A stretch of 64,000 bases of DNA from Komagataella phaffii GS115 (Eukaryota; Ascomycota; Pichiomycetes; Pichiales; Pichiaceae): positions 434,001-498,000 of the forward strand of contig NC_012963.1 of assembly GCF_000027005.1 (NCBI RefSeq), read 5' to 3'. Both the position numbers and the translations under genes were made by a program. Within the stretch, counting starts at the first letter, position 1; each line of letters opens with the position of its first letter. Shown in pieces: positions 49,127-59,964 of this stretch. A model generated the notes under the pieces. That model ran no database searches. It saw only the letters and a program-made list of their open reading frames with translations, and was not told the DNA's origin.

Positions 49127-49670
49127 ATGACCAAAACATTCTTCGACGTTTCTTCCAACGGTATGTATTGAAATGGAATTAACCGCATTGCGCAGCAGCA
49201 ACCCTAACACCATGATAGACCAACCATTGGGCCGTATTGTCTTCGAGTTATACGATGATGTTCCAAAGACCATTGAGAACTTCAGAGCTCTGTGTACTGG
49301 AGAGAAGGGTTACGGGTACAAAGACTCCATTTTTCACAGAGTCATCCCTCAATTCATGTTGCAAGGTGGTGATTTCACCAAGTTCAACGGAACTGGTGGC
49401 AAATCAATCTATGGTGAGAAGTTCGCTGACGAGAACTTCATCCACAAGCACACCAAGCCAGGTTTGCTGTCAATGGCTAACGCCGGTCCAAACACCAATG
49501 GTTCCCAATTTTTCATTACCACTGTTCCATGTCCTTGGTTAGATGGTAAGCACGTTGTATTTGGTGAGGTCGTCGACGGGCTGGACGTTGTCTCCAAGAT
49601 CGAGACCTTGGGATCATCTTCTGGTGCTACCAAGACCCAGTTGAAGATCACCAACTCCGGTGAGTTGTAA
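49127..49670 (+). CDS. CPR1: CPR1 cyclophilin A (one intron)
   Basis: Cytosolic peptidyl-prolyl isomerase and target of cyclosporin A. Exon 1 is 49127-49160, the intron 49161-49218 (58 bp, GTATGT donor, CTAAC branch at 49204, TAG acceptor), and exon 2 49219-49670, giving 161 residues, the family length. The intron splits an Asp codon. The active site [15 protein letters not shown], the [16 protein letters not shown] segment and [10 protein letters not shown] are complete. Conserved neighbour of ENT5. Confidence 0.96.
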
Positions 49671-49918
49671 TTCAATTGATTACAGTTAAAAATGTTAAAT
49701 CGATCTACTGTCTCATGTAATGAGAATTTTATTGACCGATTGTTTTTTTTCTTCCAATTTATTTTTGGCTTTATTAAGTTATAGTTCTTGCCTGTATTTC
49801 TTGTTGCCTACGCGTCATGTCTTGGAAAGGTTATTTTAACTTTCGCGCTTTGCATTAGCTGCACCATTTATTCTCTTCTTCTCCACGGAACATTCGGTTA
49901 TCTATCAAAGAACATCCA

Positions 49919-51007
49919 ATGAGTACTATTAGTAGCAAGCTATCCAATTTATCTTTGTACGATATCAGAAAGGCTTCTAGAAAGATTCAGAACTGTAAGC
50001 TTTCCTTTTTTAGTCCGTCTTCATCCAAGGAAAATTACTAACATCTTTGAATAGCCTTATCAAACTATACCGAATTGGAGAACCTGATTAGAAATGCGAC
50101 AACCACGGATCCATGGGGACCTACATCAAAGCAATGTGAAGAGATCCGAAATCATCTATTGGAAATATTGAACACGGCGCAATTGACTGCCTCAGATGAG
50201 AGGTACGGTAGCTACTACGATGAGGATTATGGCGTGGAGTATGGTAATCCCGCATCAGATGCAATATCTTTTGTCATTACTAGAATAGTGGAATATTCGA
50301 ATCGCTTTTCAAGGGAGGGATTTGTAGGGAAACTCAAGAAGAATTACATCACCAATGGAAACGAACATCGGATTGTATCTAAATGTTTGAGTTTGTTGGA
50401 GTACTTGGTCATCAATTGTTATCAACCGCCACTAGATATTTTGCCACATGTTGCTAAGCATGTTGATTACCTGAAAGAGTTACACAATGTTTATCAATGC
50501 GTATCCTCTAAGGATGGACACCCCGATAAACACACAGAGATTGTACGAGAAAAGGCTGGAAGGGTAGTTCAATTGATCAAAGATAAAAGACTACTCGCCA
50601 GGCATCGCCAACTGCTACATAAGGCCAATCAGAAAATTGTCAATAGCTCATCGAGAGGAAACTCATCTTATAATTATGATACAGAGATACTAGGCGATGA
50701 ATCAAACGACTCAGCTACCGATGGTGATGAATTCGGAGAATACCAACAACCTCCAGTAACGCCAATAATGAATCAACAGGAAACTCCTATAACTCCAGCC
50801 ACAGCCACATTTGTTAATACCAAACCTGTAGAAAATAACTTTCAGGATTTGATAGATTTGTTTCCCAGTGACCAAAATCCAACGACCTCCTTGCAATCGA
50901 ATATTACCGTTATTCAGCCACAGGTTCAAGAGAAGAGCCAGGCGGATAAACAGCAGCCCAAGAAGGATGTGTTTGAAAGCCTTCTTAAAAGACCGACAAA
51001 GAAATAG
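49919..51007 (+). CDS. ENT5: ENT5-like epsin-family clathrin adaptor (one intron)
   Basis: ENTH/ANTH-type adaptor acting between trans-Golgi and endosomes. Exon 1 is 49919-49994, the intron 49995-50054 (60 bp, GTAAGC donor, perfect TACTAAC branch at 50036-50042), and exon 2 50055-51007, giving 342 residues. The N-terminal domain starts SLYDIRKASRKIQN and has TTTDPWGPT near 41. An acidic middle and a C-terminal DLIDLF clathrin-box-like motif follow. S. cerevisiae Ent5 has 411. Position between CPR1 and GIR2 matches YDR155C-YDR153C-YDR152W. Confidence 0.9.
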
Positions 51008-51029
51008 TATACAGAAATAACATTCTTCT

Positions 51030-51737
51030 TCATGAATCCTCTGTCGTTAACTGAGCGACGCTCTCTGTTACTTCGTCCACATCGTCACCACCTGCCAAAC
51101 CTCGTTCAAAAATTTCCTTGCCAGTCAGTTTACCGTTGTGCAATTTTTCCAATCTTTTCTTTTGTTTCTCGTCCAAACCTAACTCTTTTCTGAATCGTAA
51201 CCTCCAGGCGTTGAAACTTTCTACAGTAACTGGGGTACCTCTGAATTTCTTCTGTTCTTCACGTTCTATTTTCAATAACTCTTCTTCGTGCTCTTTTGTC
51301 GCTTTATTCAACTTTTCTTGAAATAATGTCTCTGCTGCATCCTTTAACGTGGAGGTTAGACTGAAAATGGAAGGTATTCCGATATTGTCGTAAGCCTCAT
51401 CAATTAGTCTAAACTCGAGTTTCTTGAGGTCGTCAGAAGTGAAAAAAATCTCGTTTTCTAGACGAACAACTTGTTCCTCACTAGAAGATTCCTCGTCGTC
51501 TGACTCACCACCTTCTTCGGCGTCAAAAGAATCATCGACAGAAACCTTCAGATCAGGTGTTACTTCTGGATACGTTTCAGGGTATGTAACATGCAAACTT
51601 AAACGATGCTTTCTTTCACTTGCAGTTTCTAAAAGGAGACTAATCGTGAATTCTGTATCAGAAATCCGTTCTAGTTCATCTGGATATATAGATTCCAGGA
51701 TTTCTATCTCTTGGGTCTGCTCTTCTTTGTAATCCAT
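51030..51737 (-). CDS. GIR2: GIR2 RWD-domain protein
   Basis: Binds Gcn1 through its RWD domain and works with the Rbg2 GTPase on translating ribosomes under amino-acid stress. From ATG 51737 it has 235 residues (S. cerevisiae 265). The RWD domain (about 1-150) includes EIEILESIYPDELE and HVTYPETYPEVTP, interrupted by an acidic insert near 75-92. A Lys/Glu-rich C-terminal tail follows. An upstream in-frame ATG at 51848 adds 37 residues without homology. Convergent with ENT5, with 22 bp between stops. Confidence 0.92.
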   Translation of the reverse strand: MDYKEEQTQEIEILESIYPDELERISDTEFTISLLLETASERKHRLSLHVTYPETYPEVTPDLKVSVDDSFDAEEGGESDDEESSSEEQVVRLENEIFFTSDDLKKLEFRLIDEAYDNIGIPSIFSLTSTLKDAAETLFQEKLNKATKEHEEELLKIEREEQKKFRGTPVTVESFNAWRLRFRKELGLDEKQKKRLEKLHNGKLTGKEIFERGLAGGDDVDEVTESVAQLTTEDS

Positions 51738-51952
51738 GGCAAATGAAGATTTGACTATATAGGCAAACAAAGACAGAGATAGTCGGAGGGAATCTAATTG
51801 GGCGCGACCAAGGGTATGTTCTCCTTCTAACTGTCCGCCTAGACGCACACGAACAAGATAACTGCACAGGTGACTTAGTAAATTTTTTTTTTATTCCTCC
51901 TGCGAAGAGACACTTTTATAAAAGCTCTCTCTTCCATTGGATCTTCCCTACC

Positions 51953-53137
51953 ATGGCCACTCTAGATGAAATTATTGTCAAGGCCCGAAATTTCATTGAA
52001 ACCCAACGACCTGACGAGGCTTTGGAGTTTCTTGAATCTCATGCCCAGGGAAATGAGCAGAATTCCAAGTTCCTGTCAGTTTTGGGTGAAACTTACCTAG
52101 AGATTTCTGATTTAGACCAAGCGTACGATTTGCTAAAGAAAGCTTGTCAGTTAGATCCAAATGCTGAGGAAAATGTTGAAAAGTTTTTGTATTTAGGGCA
52201 AATGATTGGAGGTAAAGATGGTGAAGAATTGTTAAACATTGGTATTAACAGGCTAACGAACCAACTAGAAACGTTGTCTAATGACGCCAATACAGACTCA
52301 AAAATTGAAGAACTATTGAAACTCCATGGTGATAAGTACAAAGTTGCAAAGTATTTGGTTACAAAACTAGATCAAGCCTTGTTTGTACTGATAGAAATAT
52401 GGATGACCGATCTGTGCATGGAGCCAGAAGCAGAATCCAAGTGTGAAGAATTGATAACCAAAGCAATTCGATTTGATGATGAAATTGCGCAATCTCGTCC
52501 TGAAGACCGTAACCCTGAAGTCTGGTCCACTTTGGCAAATATCCGTATTAGTCAACAACGCCCTGACGATGCACGTCAGGCAGTTAACAAAGCTTGGGAG
52601 TTATTCAATCAGAAAAAGTCCCAATTGGAAAGCATATCCAGCGATCCCGACACCGATGACAAGGCTGTGAACGAAGCAACTGTAGAGTACATTGAACTTA
52701 TTCAGCCATTGATTACTTTGACCAGATACAGCATAGAGTTAGGTCTATTGGAACTCGCCATATCTATTGCCTCAAGTATTCAAGACATAAATGAGCAAAA
52801 CGTGGACAGTTTCTATTTGGAGGGGTTTGCTCACTCGTTGTTGGCTAAAAAGCAGCAGCTCAACATCGAAGACATTGGTCAGCTTATTGAGAATGAAGAT
52901 CTGGAGCTCGACCTGAAAGATCCAAGGACACAGCAGACAGTTCAAGATGCTCGAGTTGCCCTGAGTAGCGCATTCAAGCTATTGCAAGTTGACTCTATTG
53001 CCGAAGAAACAGACGAAGAATTGGTGGAAAAAATCAACCAGCTACTAAACCAAGTTGGAGGGTTCTTACTAAAAGAAAAAGACACGACAGGAATCGATGA
53101 GACCAATTGGGAGAACGAAATAGAGCAAGATATATAG
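51953..53137 (+). CDS. ACL4: ACL4 dedicated chaperone of ribosomal protein L4
   Basis: 394-residue TPR protein. In S. cerevisiae Acl4 (YDR161W, 387 residues) captures newly made Rpl4 and escorts it to the pre-60S particle in the nucleus. Helical repeat signatures include RPDEALEFLESHAQ, DLDQAYDLLKKACQLDP and QRPDDARQAVNKAWELF, with a highly acidic C-terminus. Order with NBP2 and CWC15 downstream reproduces YDR161W-YDR162C-YDR163W. Confidence 0.92.
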   Translation: MATLDEIIVKARNFIETQRPDEALEFLESHAQGNEQNSKFLSVLGETYLEISDLDQAYDLLKKACQLDPNAEENVEKFLYLGQMIGGKDGEELLNIGINRLTNQLETLSNDANTDSKIEELLKLHGDKYKVAKYLVTKLDQALFVLIEIWMTDLCMEPEAESKCEELITKAIRFDDEIAQSRPEDRNPEVWSTLANIRISQQRPDDARQAVNKAWELFNQKKSQLESISSDPDTDDKAVNEATVEYIELIQPLITLTRYSIELGLLELAISIASSIQDINEQNVDSFYLEGFAHSLLAKKQQLNIEDIGQLIENEDLELDLKDPRTQQTVQDARVALSSAFKLLQVDSIAEETDEELVEKINQLLNQVGGFLLKEKDTTGIDETNWENEIEQDI

Positions 53138-53235
53138 ATTTGTGTGAAAAATTAAGTTTAATAAATGTACAAGGTTGCTGTGGGTTAATTTCTTGTTATG
53201 CTCTTTTTCTCGTTGAGTTTCCCTTCCCTTTCTTG

Positions 53236-53709
53236 TCAGTCATCAGAAGCAACATCCACCCATTCATCTTGTTTCGTCCCAGCCTTGGTCTCTATTGGGG
53301 AGACCAGTATGTTTTCCTCGACATCATCTTGGGATTCTTCGCCGTAATTTGTAGCTATCTGTTGTTCATCGTCAACGAAGTGCACATACTCTTCTGGAAC
53401 AAGTCCAGTTTCACCTGTGCGTGGATCTTGTGCTACGAGCCATCCTTGACCATATTCGTAGCTGATTATTACCAACTGATCTTCCTGTAGAGCCAGCTCG
53501 TTATCGTTTTCTGGAGTGAAAGCATACAACGCTATAGCTTTTATTTCAGATGGCTGTGGCTCATAATTGTCTGTAGGTTCCTCCGAATAATCTCGTTCTA
53601 CGTCTGTATCCAACTCGTGTGCTTTAAATAACTTTTTATCGTAGCAACCAAAATAGTTTGGATCATCGTCATCATAGCCAAAATCTATTACAGAGGTGTA
53701 TTCAAACAT
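53236..53709 (-). CDS. NBP2: NBP2 SH3-domain adaptor
   Basis: SH3 protein that in S. cerevisiae bridges the phosphatase Ptc1 to MAP kinase pathways including Hog1. The 157 residues have a short acidic N-terminus and one SH3 domain (about 57-112: AIALYAFTPENDNELAL, GQGWLVAQDPRTGETGLVPEEYV). It is shorter than S. cerevisiae Nbp2 (236). Convergent with ACL4, divergent from CWC15. Confidence 0.92.
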   Translation of the reverse strand: MFEYTSVIDFGYDDDDPNYFGCYDKKLFKAHELDTDVERDYSEEPTDNYEPQPSEIKAIALYAFTPENDNELALQEDQLVIISYEYGQGWLVAQDPRTGETGLVPEEYVHFVDDEQQIATNYGEESQDDVEENILVSPIETKAGTKQDEWVDVASDD

Positions 53710-53914
53710 GCCTTCTACTTTTCACGAAGCTTTCCAAGACTGGATACTATGTATTGTTTCTTTACTTTTTGGATTCTATAGTGATGAGAGAATAATCAGG
53801 TAGGGGCCGTTCACCTTCCAAGTAATGGAAATATCTCGCGAAGCTCACCGTGCCGAGTAAATTTGATAAGACTTTTAATCAAATTGATCAAGGGTGTTTT
53901 TCCTTTACGCAACC

Positions 53915-54532
53915 ATGACTTCAGCCCACAGACCAACTTTTGACCCCGTCAAGGGAAAGGCTGAACAGATGCGATCGGCGGTCACTCATGCACGGAGTTT
54001 GCCGTCTCATACAAAAATGAAGTACCGTCGAGCTACAAGAACTGAGGATCTAGAAGGCAAGAACGCTGAGGCAAAGAAGAACGACAATGAGAATGACGAT
54101 GAGAACGAAGATGGAATGCTGTCCTATTCTAAATTTACATTGGTCGAAGATGGACCTTATAAAGAGCACAAAAACAGCGGGGACAACGATGACGGGCATT
54201 TCTACTCCCAAGAGCAAGTGAATCAATCAAATCTCGGTTCCTCACAAACCGAAGTTAACAACTCAGAATCTTCTTCTGAGTATGAGTCCGAGTCAGAAGA
54301 TGAAGAAACTTTGTTAAGAGAACTTGAGAAAATCAAACAAGAAAGAAAGGAGAAAAAAATGGAAGAAATTGAAACAGAAATGAGGACCATTCCTCAAAAG
54401 CGATCATGGAGAAATTCAACATTCAGGAATACCAACTCAAAGAAGACCACCACAGATAAGAAATCGTCTTACACTAACGATACCCTAAAGACAGACTATC
54501 ACCAGAAATTCATGGACAAGTTTATCAAGTAA
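53915..54532 (+). CDS. CWC15: CWC15 spliceosome component
   Basis: Component of the Prp19-associated (NTC) spliceosome complex. From ATG 53915 it has 205 residues. The N-terminal block [14 protein letters not shown] plus [14 protein letters not shown] is diagnostic. The middle is acidic with a coiled coil (about 130-165), and the C-terminal [11 protein letters not shown] segment is the second conserved box. An upstream in-frame ATG (53894) is not conserved. Confidence 0.92.
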   Translation: MTSAHRPTFDPVKGKAEQMRSAVTHARSLPSHTKMKYRRATRTEDLEGKNAEAKKNDNENDDENEDGMLSYSKFTLVEDGPYKEHKNSGDNDDGHFYSQEQVNQSNLGSSQTEVNNSESSSEYESESEDEETLLRELEKIKQERKEKKMEEIETEMRTIPQKRSWRNSTFRNTNSKKTTTDKKSSYTNDTLKTDYHQKFMDKFIK

Positions 54533-54586
54533 CACAGCAGTGATCATTATTTCATGTTAATTAATTTATAATATAATCTACTCTCT

Positions 54587-56008
54587 CTAAATGCGAATTA
54601 TTCTTTGGAACAATGTCTTTACGACTCCCATTACCAATGGCCATCCATTGTCGGCTCTGACAGCATCACCGTTCTCCTCCAATCTTCTAAGCAAGTAATC
54701 TTTGGTCTCCTTAGATGGACCCCAAGGAACGTATTTAATAAGGTTCTTGACTCCATACTTGGTAATTAAAGTGTGTGTAACATCGTCTGCCATTCCTAAT
54801 AATTGACCCAAAACAACATTGGATCTCTGCAAATATTTGCTCATGTCTTCATGTGTTAAAGCATCTAGCAAAGTGGTAGCTTGCATTTGTGACTCTCTAC
54901 TGTGTGAAGCGACAACTAAGTGACCGATGTCAGAGCCGTTGAGACTGTTGCTGTTCACAATTTCCTGGATGCATCTTGCAACTCCAGAATCATATGCATA
55001 ATCAGTGTTCTGCTTGGTGTCGTGTATAACATTTCGATCAGGTTCAGAATGAATGTAAGCTCCTCTTACTAACTTCAGTCCAACTCTGTAGTTTCCCTCT
55101 GATGCGAGTTTCTTTTCAAGCTCAATCAATGGTAATCCCTCTTTTAGGTACATTTGAATTGTTCCAGCAACACTAACGGGTTTTCCCTTAGGGTTGAATT
55201 CCTTGAATAATCTTCTTTGCAATTCGTAGACACCCTGTTGTAGCTGATGCTTCTCAGCATCAATGACTGCCACAACAAAAGGAGCAACTCGATCTGGGTA
55301 TTTCTTAAGTAAGTCTATGTTAGTTTTGTAAATGTTGGAAGTCACATTACGGCAGTTGTCTACCAGTTTCTCAAACCTCTCCCTGTATTCTGGCTTGTTA
55401 TAGTTCTTCAGCACATTGGCCGCATCTTCGGCCATACCAGTTGGCTTAAGAGCGACGTATCCAGGAGCGACGTCGTTTATGTTTTCTGCTTGTTTGATCA
55501 TCTCTAAAGTGTGTGGGACAATCATCTTGTCAACGGATTTATTAGTCTCTTTGAGAATGAATGGGATATCAATGTTGTCGTTTCCATTACATCCCTCGAT
55601 GGTCAACGAAGCCATCATGTTCTGAATTCCTCTGCTCTTCAATCTTTGGCCTGTTTTGCGCACATCCTCCACTGTTTGTCCTCCACAGTACAAGTTGTAC
55701 ACGAACATCTTGACAAAGACCATGGGTACGTATGGGAAAATCTTGATCACCAAATCAAGAATTGGCTTGTTAATGGTGGCCATACCAATTACACCGTAAT
55801 TGATAAGTTCTGATGCACTCAAACCTTTTAAGTGGTCGTATTTTGAGGCTTGCGAAGCATCCTTATGTGGCATATCGATTGCCATGCCATGCTGTTCCAA
55901 CCGTTGGGGCAACTCAAAGTTGGTAGCCCCAGTAGTGGCAGCACTAGTGGAGGTCTTGATTGTTCTTGCCAATACTCGAGATCCAAGTAAAGCTCTTCTG
56001 TATAACAT
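54587..56008 (-). CDS. PUT1: PUT1 proline dehydrogenase
   Basis: Mitochondrial FAD enzyme oxidising proline to pyrroline-5-carboxylate, the first step of proline use as nitrogen source. The 473 residues (S. cerevisiae 476) comprise a presequence rich in Arg, Ser and Thr, then a TIM-barrel with DLLKKYPDRVAPFVVAVIDAE, GLKLVRGAYIHSEP near 324, VVASHSRES and QLLGMADDVTH. Several GATAAG sites lie upstream, consistent with nitrogen-catabolite control. Confidence 0.95.
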   Translation of the reverse strand: MLYRRALLGSRVLARTIKTSTSAATTGATNFELPQRLEQHGMAIDMPHKDASQASKYDHLKGLSASELINYGVIGMATINKPILDLVIKIFPYVPMVFVKMFVYNLYCGGQTVEDVRKTGQRLKSRGIQNMMASLTIEGCNGNDNIDIPFILKETNKSVDKMIVPHTLEMIKQAENINDVAPGYVALKPTGMAEDAANVLKNYNKPEYRERFEKLVDNCRNVTSNIYKTNIDLLKKYPDRVAPFVVAVIDAEKHQLQQGVYELQRRLFKEFNPKGKPVSVAGTIQMYLKEGLPLIELEKKLASEGNYRVGLKLVRGAYIHSEPDRNVIHDTKQNTDYAYDSGVARCIQEIVNSNSLNGSDIGHLVVASHSRESQMQATTLLDALTHEDMSKYLQRSNVVLGQLLGMADDVTHTLITKYGVKNLIKYVPWGPSKETKDYLLRRLEENGDAVRADNGWPLVMGVVKTLFQRIIRI

Positions 56009-57052
56009 TTATGACTGTATTACTGAGTAATAAAAAAATGGGATCCTTGTGACCTTTTTATCCCTCCTAGAGATAAGCCCATGAGGAAAACCGAAGCGAA
56101 TATTGATAGATCCTTATCAGTAAATGGGTTAAATGGGCGAGAGCAATCGCTTACATTTGCACCAAGTATTAATAGCGCTCGCTTATGGTATCTTTCCAAG
56201 ACTTAGCAAAGGTATCGCTAACGATTGCCCTCGCTTCTCACTATCCCACCAGCAACCTTGCACTATCATTTCGCAAAATCTTACCCAACTTGCACCGGCG
56301 GCAGATTAGGTGACCACCCATCGGAATTATCTATCAATAACGCCAACGCATGCCAAAATACTAATGTCAATACTCGCTTATCCATCCCATCCCTCAATAC
56401 GGCCCGATTTACGTACATCGAATTCCTTGACGTTTTAGCAGGACAGTACATCACAAAACTGCATCGCGTAAAAGTAGATCACCACACGTTTCTGATGATT
56501 AGCATTCTTCAGATTTTTATAGTGTAAGCCCTAGATTGTGGCTTATATTCCTTCCTAGAGACTCAGCTCGTCTCGCCTTTTCATACGGAACGCTAAATTG
56601 AGCTATACTAAACTTGAGAAATAATACATCCTTTAGAGTGTTGTTGGTGGGTTTGTAAAAAATACAAAATTCATCGGCTTTTGGGGATATCTACTCAATT
56701 TGCGGTGCGCCCCATTTCCCAGCTCTGTAATTGTGTAACTGATGGAGAAAACACCTCCATGAACACAAGTGGTACGTTAAATCGCAATCCACATTTGAAA
56801 TCAATTATTCGCTAATAGAGTCCTTTTTCAGAACTCAATCTTGATAAGATGGATGTTCCCCGTTGACATCCTATTGAAGCCAATCGATTTTTATGCTTTA
56901 ACTCTGTGCTCTCTTTGATGGTAGCTGCTCATTTGTCTTGTTTTGGAAGCATGGCAACCGTTTCCCGTTAAAAACTTATCTGTTCCATAGCAGATGCGTA
57001 TAACCTGTTGATGATCATAACTCGAAAAAGTAACCCCAAGCGACATGGGCTC
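56009..57052 (+). promoter_or_regulatory. PUT1 promoter and intergenic region with GATA sites
   Basis: About 1 kb with no convincing gene. It holds GATAAG at 56072-56077 and its complement CTTATC at 56113-56118 and 56377-56382, sites for GATA factors such as Gln3 and Gat1. The distal half (56530-57050), next to the YRB30 stop, shows nothing recognisable. Confidence 0.5.
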
Positions 57053-58424
57053 TTACTTTTCCAACCCTGTTTCATTTAAAGTCAAATTATCTAATTTTGA
57101 GGTAATTTCTGCTGGTGGGGGAGTAATTGATTTCCTCCAGTCCTTACTACCACTGCCCTCCCGTTTGGATCTTTTTTCTTGAGATTCCGAACTTTCATCT
57201 GCAAGGTAGATTGCAAGTCTCTCATCTGTTACCTTTAGTATGGATTGTTGATCATTACCCTGTAAGGCGCACAAACGAAGAATGTACTCCAACAGACTGA
57301 GGGATGTGTTTGCATTCTCAATGCTTTCGGACAATTTGGGGGGTTCCTTTCCAACTGCTGGAGTATTATTAGCATACAATAGGTTTCTAGCTGCGTTTAC
57401 TTTTCTGGTAACCCTATCATTATCTTCTTCTGAAAAATCCTCTTCCTCATCTTCAGAATCAGAACCGGGCGCTTTGGAATACTCGCTGAATGCTGTCCAT
57501 TCTATTGCTTCCTCTTTCTCCGATCCCTTTTTAGTTTTGAGAATAAGAACTGGACAATTGCGGTCTTCCAATCTGAGCAGCTTAGAGGACGCACTAAAGA
57601 AAAGTCTAATAACGTGAGCCACATCAAGCTCCTTTACATTGGGTTCTGAAGATTCATGGTATCGGTCATCGTCAAAACTCTCAGTAATTATCAACTTGTA
57701 TGAATACTCCTGACTTTTGGAAGGAACTCTCACAACTTTGACAATACAACGAGCCATCTCCTCTTTCCAAGAGACATTCGAAGATCCAGAGAATATTTGG
57801 AATAAAGTCAGATCGAAAGAGGGACCAACTTGTTGTTCGCTATCCGTAAACTTCGAATCTGCAAGTGTCACATAATTGGAAGCCTGCAATAGCCTGCCTG
57901 GTGACACAGTTGAAGGAAGTCCGCCGGTAAGATTAGCTCCTGAGGTTGTTAGGGCTAAATTAATCAGAGGTATTGCTTCTTCAATTTTGGTGAGTAAAAA
58001 CTTCATGTAGTCTTGAACTTCTTTCAAAGATTCCGAACTTTTTCCCTTTTCAAGTTTATCAGTTAGTTCTGCCAGAAAGTCATCGAACTCATAAATATCG
58101 TTGGTTAGATCTGAGGTCAGTTCAAGTGTGCTTTGTAAGTTCGAGTTCCCTCTAGCTGCGACCAATTTGATTAGATCGATGGCGCCAGTGACAATTTCAA
58201 TTCTTAATTGCAGTTTTCTCTTCAGAAACTCAACAGACTTACGATCCTTAGCTGGGATCTTGTCAACATATTTCCCGATAGTTTTTATGGCATAACCTGA
58301 AGCAATAGTGATACCAGAACGGATGGCAAATGTGACAACTTGATTTCCGGCCTACAATGTTAGTAAAGGCACATGTTCAAGCAACAGAAGAAAAATTACC
58401 CACCTTGGCCAGTAGTTGATCCAT
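57053..58424 (-). CDS. YRB30: YRB30 Ran-binding protein (one intron)
   Basis: Fungal-specific RanGTP-binding protein that shuttles through the nucleus. Exon 1 is only 21 bases (58424-58404, MDQLLAK); the intron is 58403-58352 (52 bp, unusual GTGGGT donor, TACTAAC branch); exon 2 is 58351-57053. The join gives 439 residues, against 440 in S. cerevisiae, and restores the conserved AGNQVVTFAI start. Later blocks are LVAARGN, LTTSGANL, VGPSFDLTLF and an acidic stretch (about 300-320). The tiny first exon would be missed by simple ORF calling. Confidence 0.9.
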
Positions 58425-58549
58425 TGAGTGTTAGTTGACTAAGTGTAGATTTGTAAGGTACAATTGTGGAAAGAGTGAATGAAAGCTGCAATATTAAGTT
58501 TCTATTCTAAGTCTATTCGAGCGCTCATCTCATCACTATACCTTGGAAC

Positions 58550-59818
58550 CTATATAGACGGTACGTCACCATTTGAGATCCCGTTGGTTTCCTGTAACTC
58601 TTCTTTGCTCTCCTGTTCAGCAATTAATTTCCTCTTCTTTCGCCACTTTTCGTTCAAGACTTCAGGTTCTTCGACGGTGGGTCTATTAAGTAGTTTGACA
58701 TGTTTGTTAGCAAACTTTCCCTTTCCATCTCCTGTATTATGCAGTTGCTTCCCAGCAGTAATTTGTATTGGACCAGGCATTACTATGTTCCGCATGAAGT
58801 TGGAAATGATGTATTTGAGGTGGTAGTCGTAGTAAACACCCCGAAATTCTTGGTGCGATTTTAATATTTTGTTGGCGTTGGTAGCTGGTTGAAAGTTGAC
58901 ATCGTCATCATATATACAATCGTACAAAACCAGAGGAATATCATGGGCCATAACATAAACAGGCTTTTGCGGATGACTTTGTATATCTAATAGCTTTGAT
59001 ACTATGTCTGGAGACTCGAATCCTTGACCAATCATTAACAAAATTGCTACCATACATCTAACTTGATGCCATAAAAACGCCGTTCCTTTCAAGTCAAACA
59101 CGTAATATCCAGGGTGACCTTCTAGGGGTAGTATTTGAGAGGATCTCACGGCTCTAGTATAATTTGTCATCTGTTTAGCACCATCAACCTTGCAGAAATT
59201 CCGGAAATCGTGCACACCTTCAAACATCGGTGCTGCTTTCTTCATGCTTTCAAGGTCTAAACCTTCATCTTGAAAAACGTACTTGTAATGCCTTCCCCTG
59301 CAACTGAATCTTGCGTCAAATCCTTTGGGAGGACGTAGACATACACCATGAATACGAATATCACTGGGAAGAAGTTGATTGAGAATATTGATATAATCCA
59401 GTTCTTTGATATCATTCTCTGGAGACTCTAGCTCCTCTGGGGTCAATCTTGACCTTACGTTCAGCCCGATTACCTGGTTCATGGCACTAACCCCCTTATC
59501 TGTTCTACCACATCTGCTAAACGCACAATCTATAGGGTTCAGAGATGGTATCATTCTACATTGTCTCAAAGCCTCCAAAATCTTAAACTCAATGGTTGGT
59601 AAATCAGTAGCTTCTCTCTGAACTGCCAATCCCTGGTAGTTCCATCCCAAGTAGGAAAACTTCAGTGCTATCTGTCGTATAGTAGCGGTAGAGAAGTCTA
59701 CTTCGTTCTTTCTCGGTTTAGACTCCATCAAAGCTAATTCTCCGCTTTTTCCTTCCAGTTGTAGTATTCTACTGATCAACTGCGGCTTGGACCATTTTCT
59801 GTAGTCTGTGTCCGACAT
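58550..59818 (-). CDS. DEG1: DEG1/PUS3 tRNA pseudouridine synthase
   Basis: TruA-family enzyme making pseudouridine at positions 38 and 39 of tRNA anticodon arms. From ATG 59818 it has 422 residues (S. cerevisiae 442): YLGWNYQGLAVQ, the catalytic Asp in SRCGRTDKGVSAMNQ, FDARFSCRGRHYKY and FLWHQVRCMVA. An ATG at 59866 would add 16 residues and cannot be excluded. In S. cerevisiae DEG1 and SPB4 are adjacent divergent genes (YFL001W, YFL002C); here one unknown gene lies between. Confidence 0.94.
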   Translation of the reverse strand: MSDTDYRKWSKPQLISRILQLEGKSGELALMESKPRKNEVDFSTATIRQIALKFSYLGWNYQGLAVQREATDLPTIEFKILEALRQCRMIPSLNPIDCAFSRCGRTDKGVSAMNQVIGLNVRSRLTPEELESPENDIKELDYINILNQLLPSDIRIHGVCLRPPKGFDARFSCRGRHYKYVFQDEGLDLESMKKAAPMFEGVHDFRNFCKVDGAKQMTNYTRAVRSSQILPLEGHPGYYVFDLKGTAFLWHQVRCMVAILLMIGQGFESPDIVSKLLDIQSHPQKPVYVMAHDIPLVLYDCIYDDDVNFQPATNANKILKSHQEFRGVYYDYHLKYIISNFMRNIVMPGPIQITAGKQLHNTGDGKGKFANKHVKLLNRPTVEEPEVLNEKWRKKRKLIAEQESKEELQETNGISNGDVPSI

Positions 59819-59964
59819 GAGAAGCCTTAAATGGTGATTCTTTAACAGAGACGGGAAAGGCCTCATTGACTGAAAATTTATTCAATTCGCGTTTGTAACC
59901 AGGAGATAAATAGCTGATTCCTAAACCCTTCTTTTCTTCCCCACTACTGCCTTCCTTAAACAAT

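Noticed and set aside
56225..56527. 100-codon ORF upstream of PUT1
   Set aside because: No family features, odd composition, and it lies in a promoter region with GATA sites.
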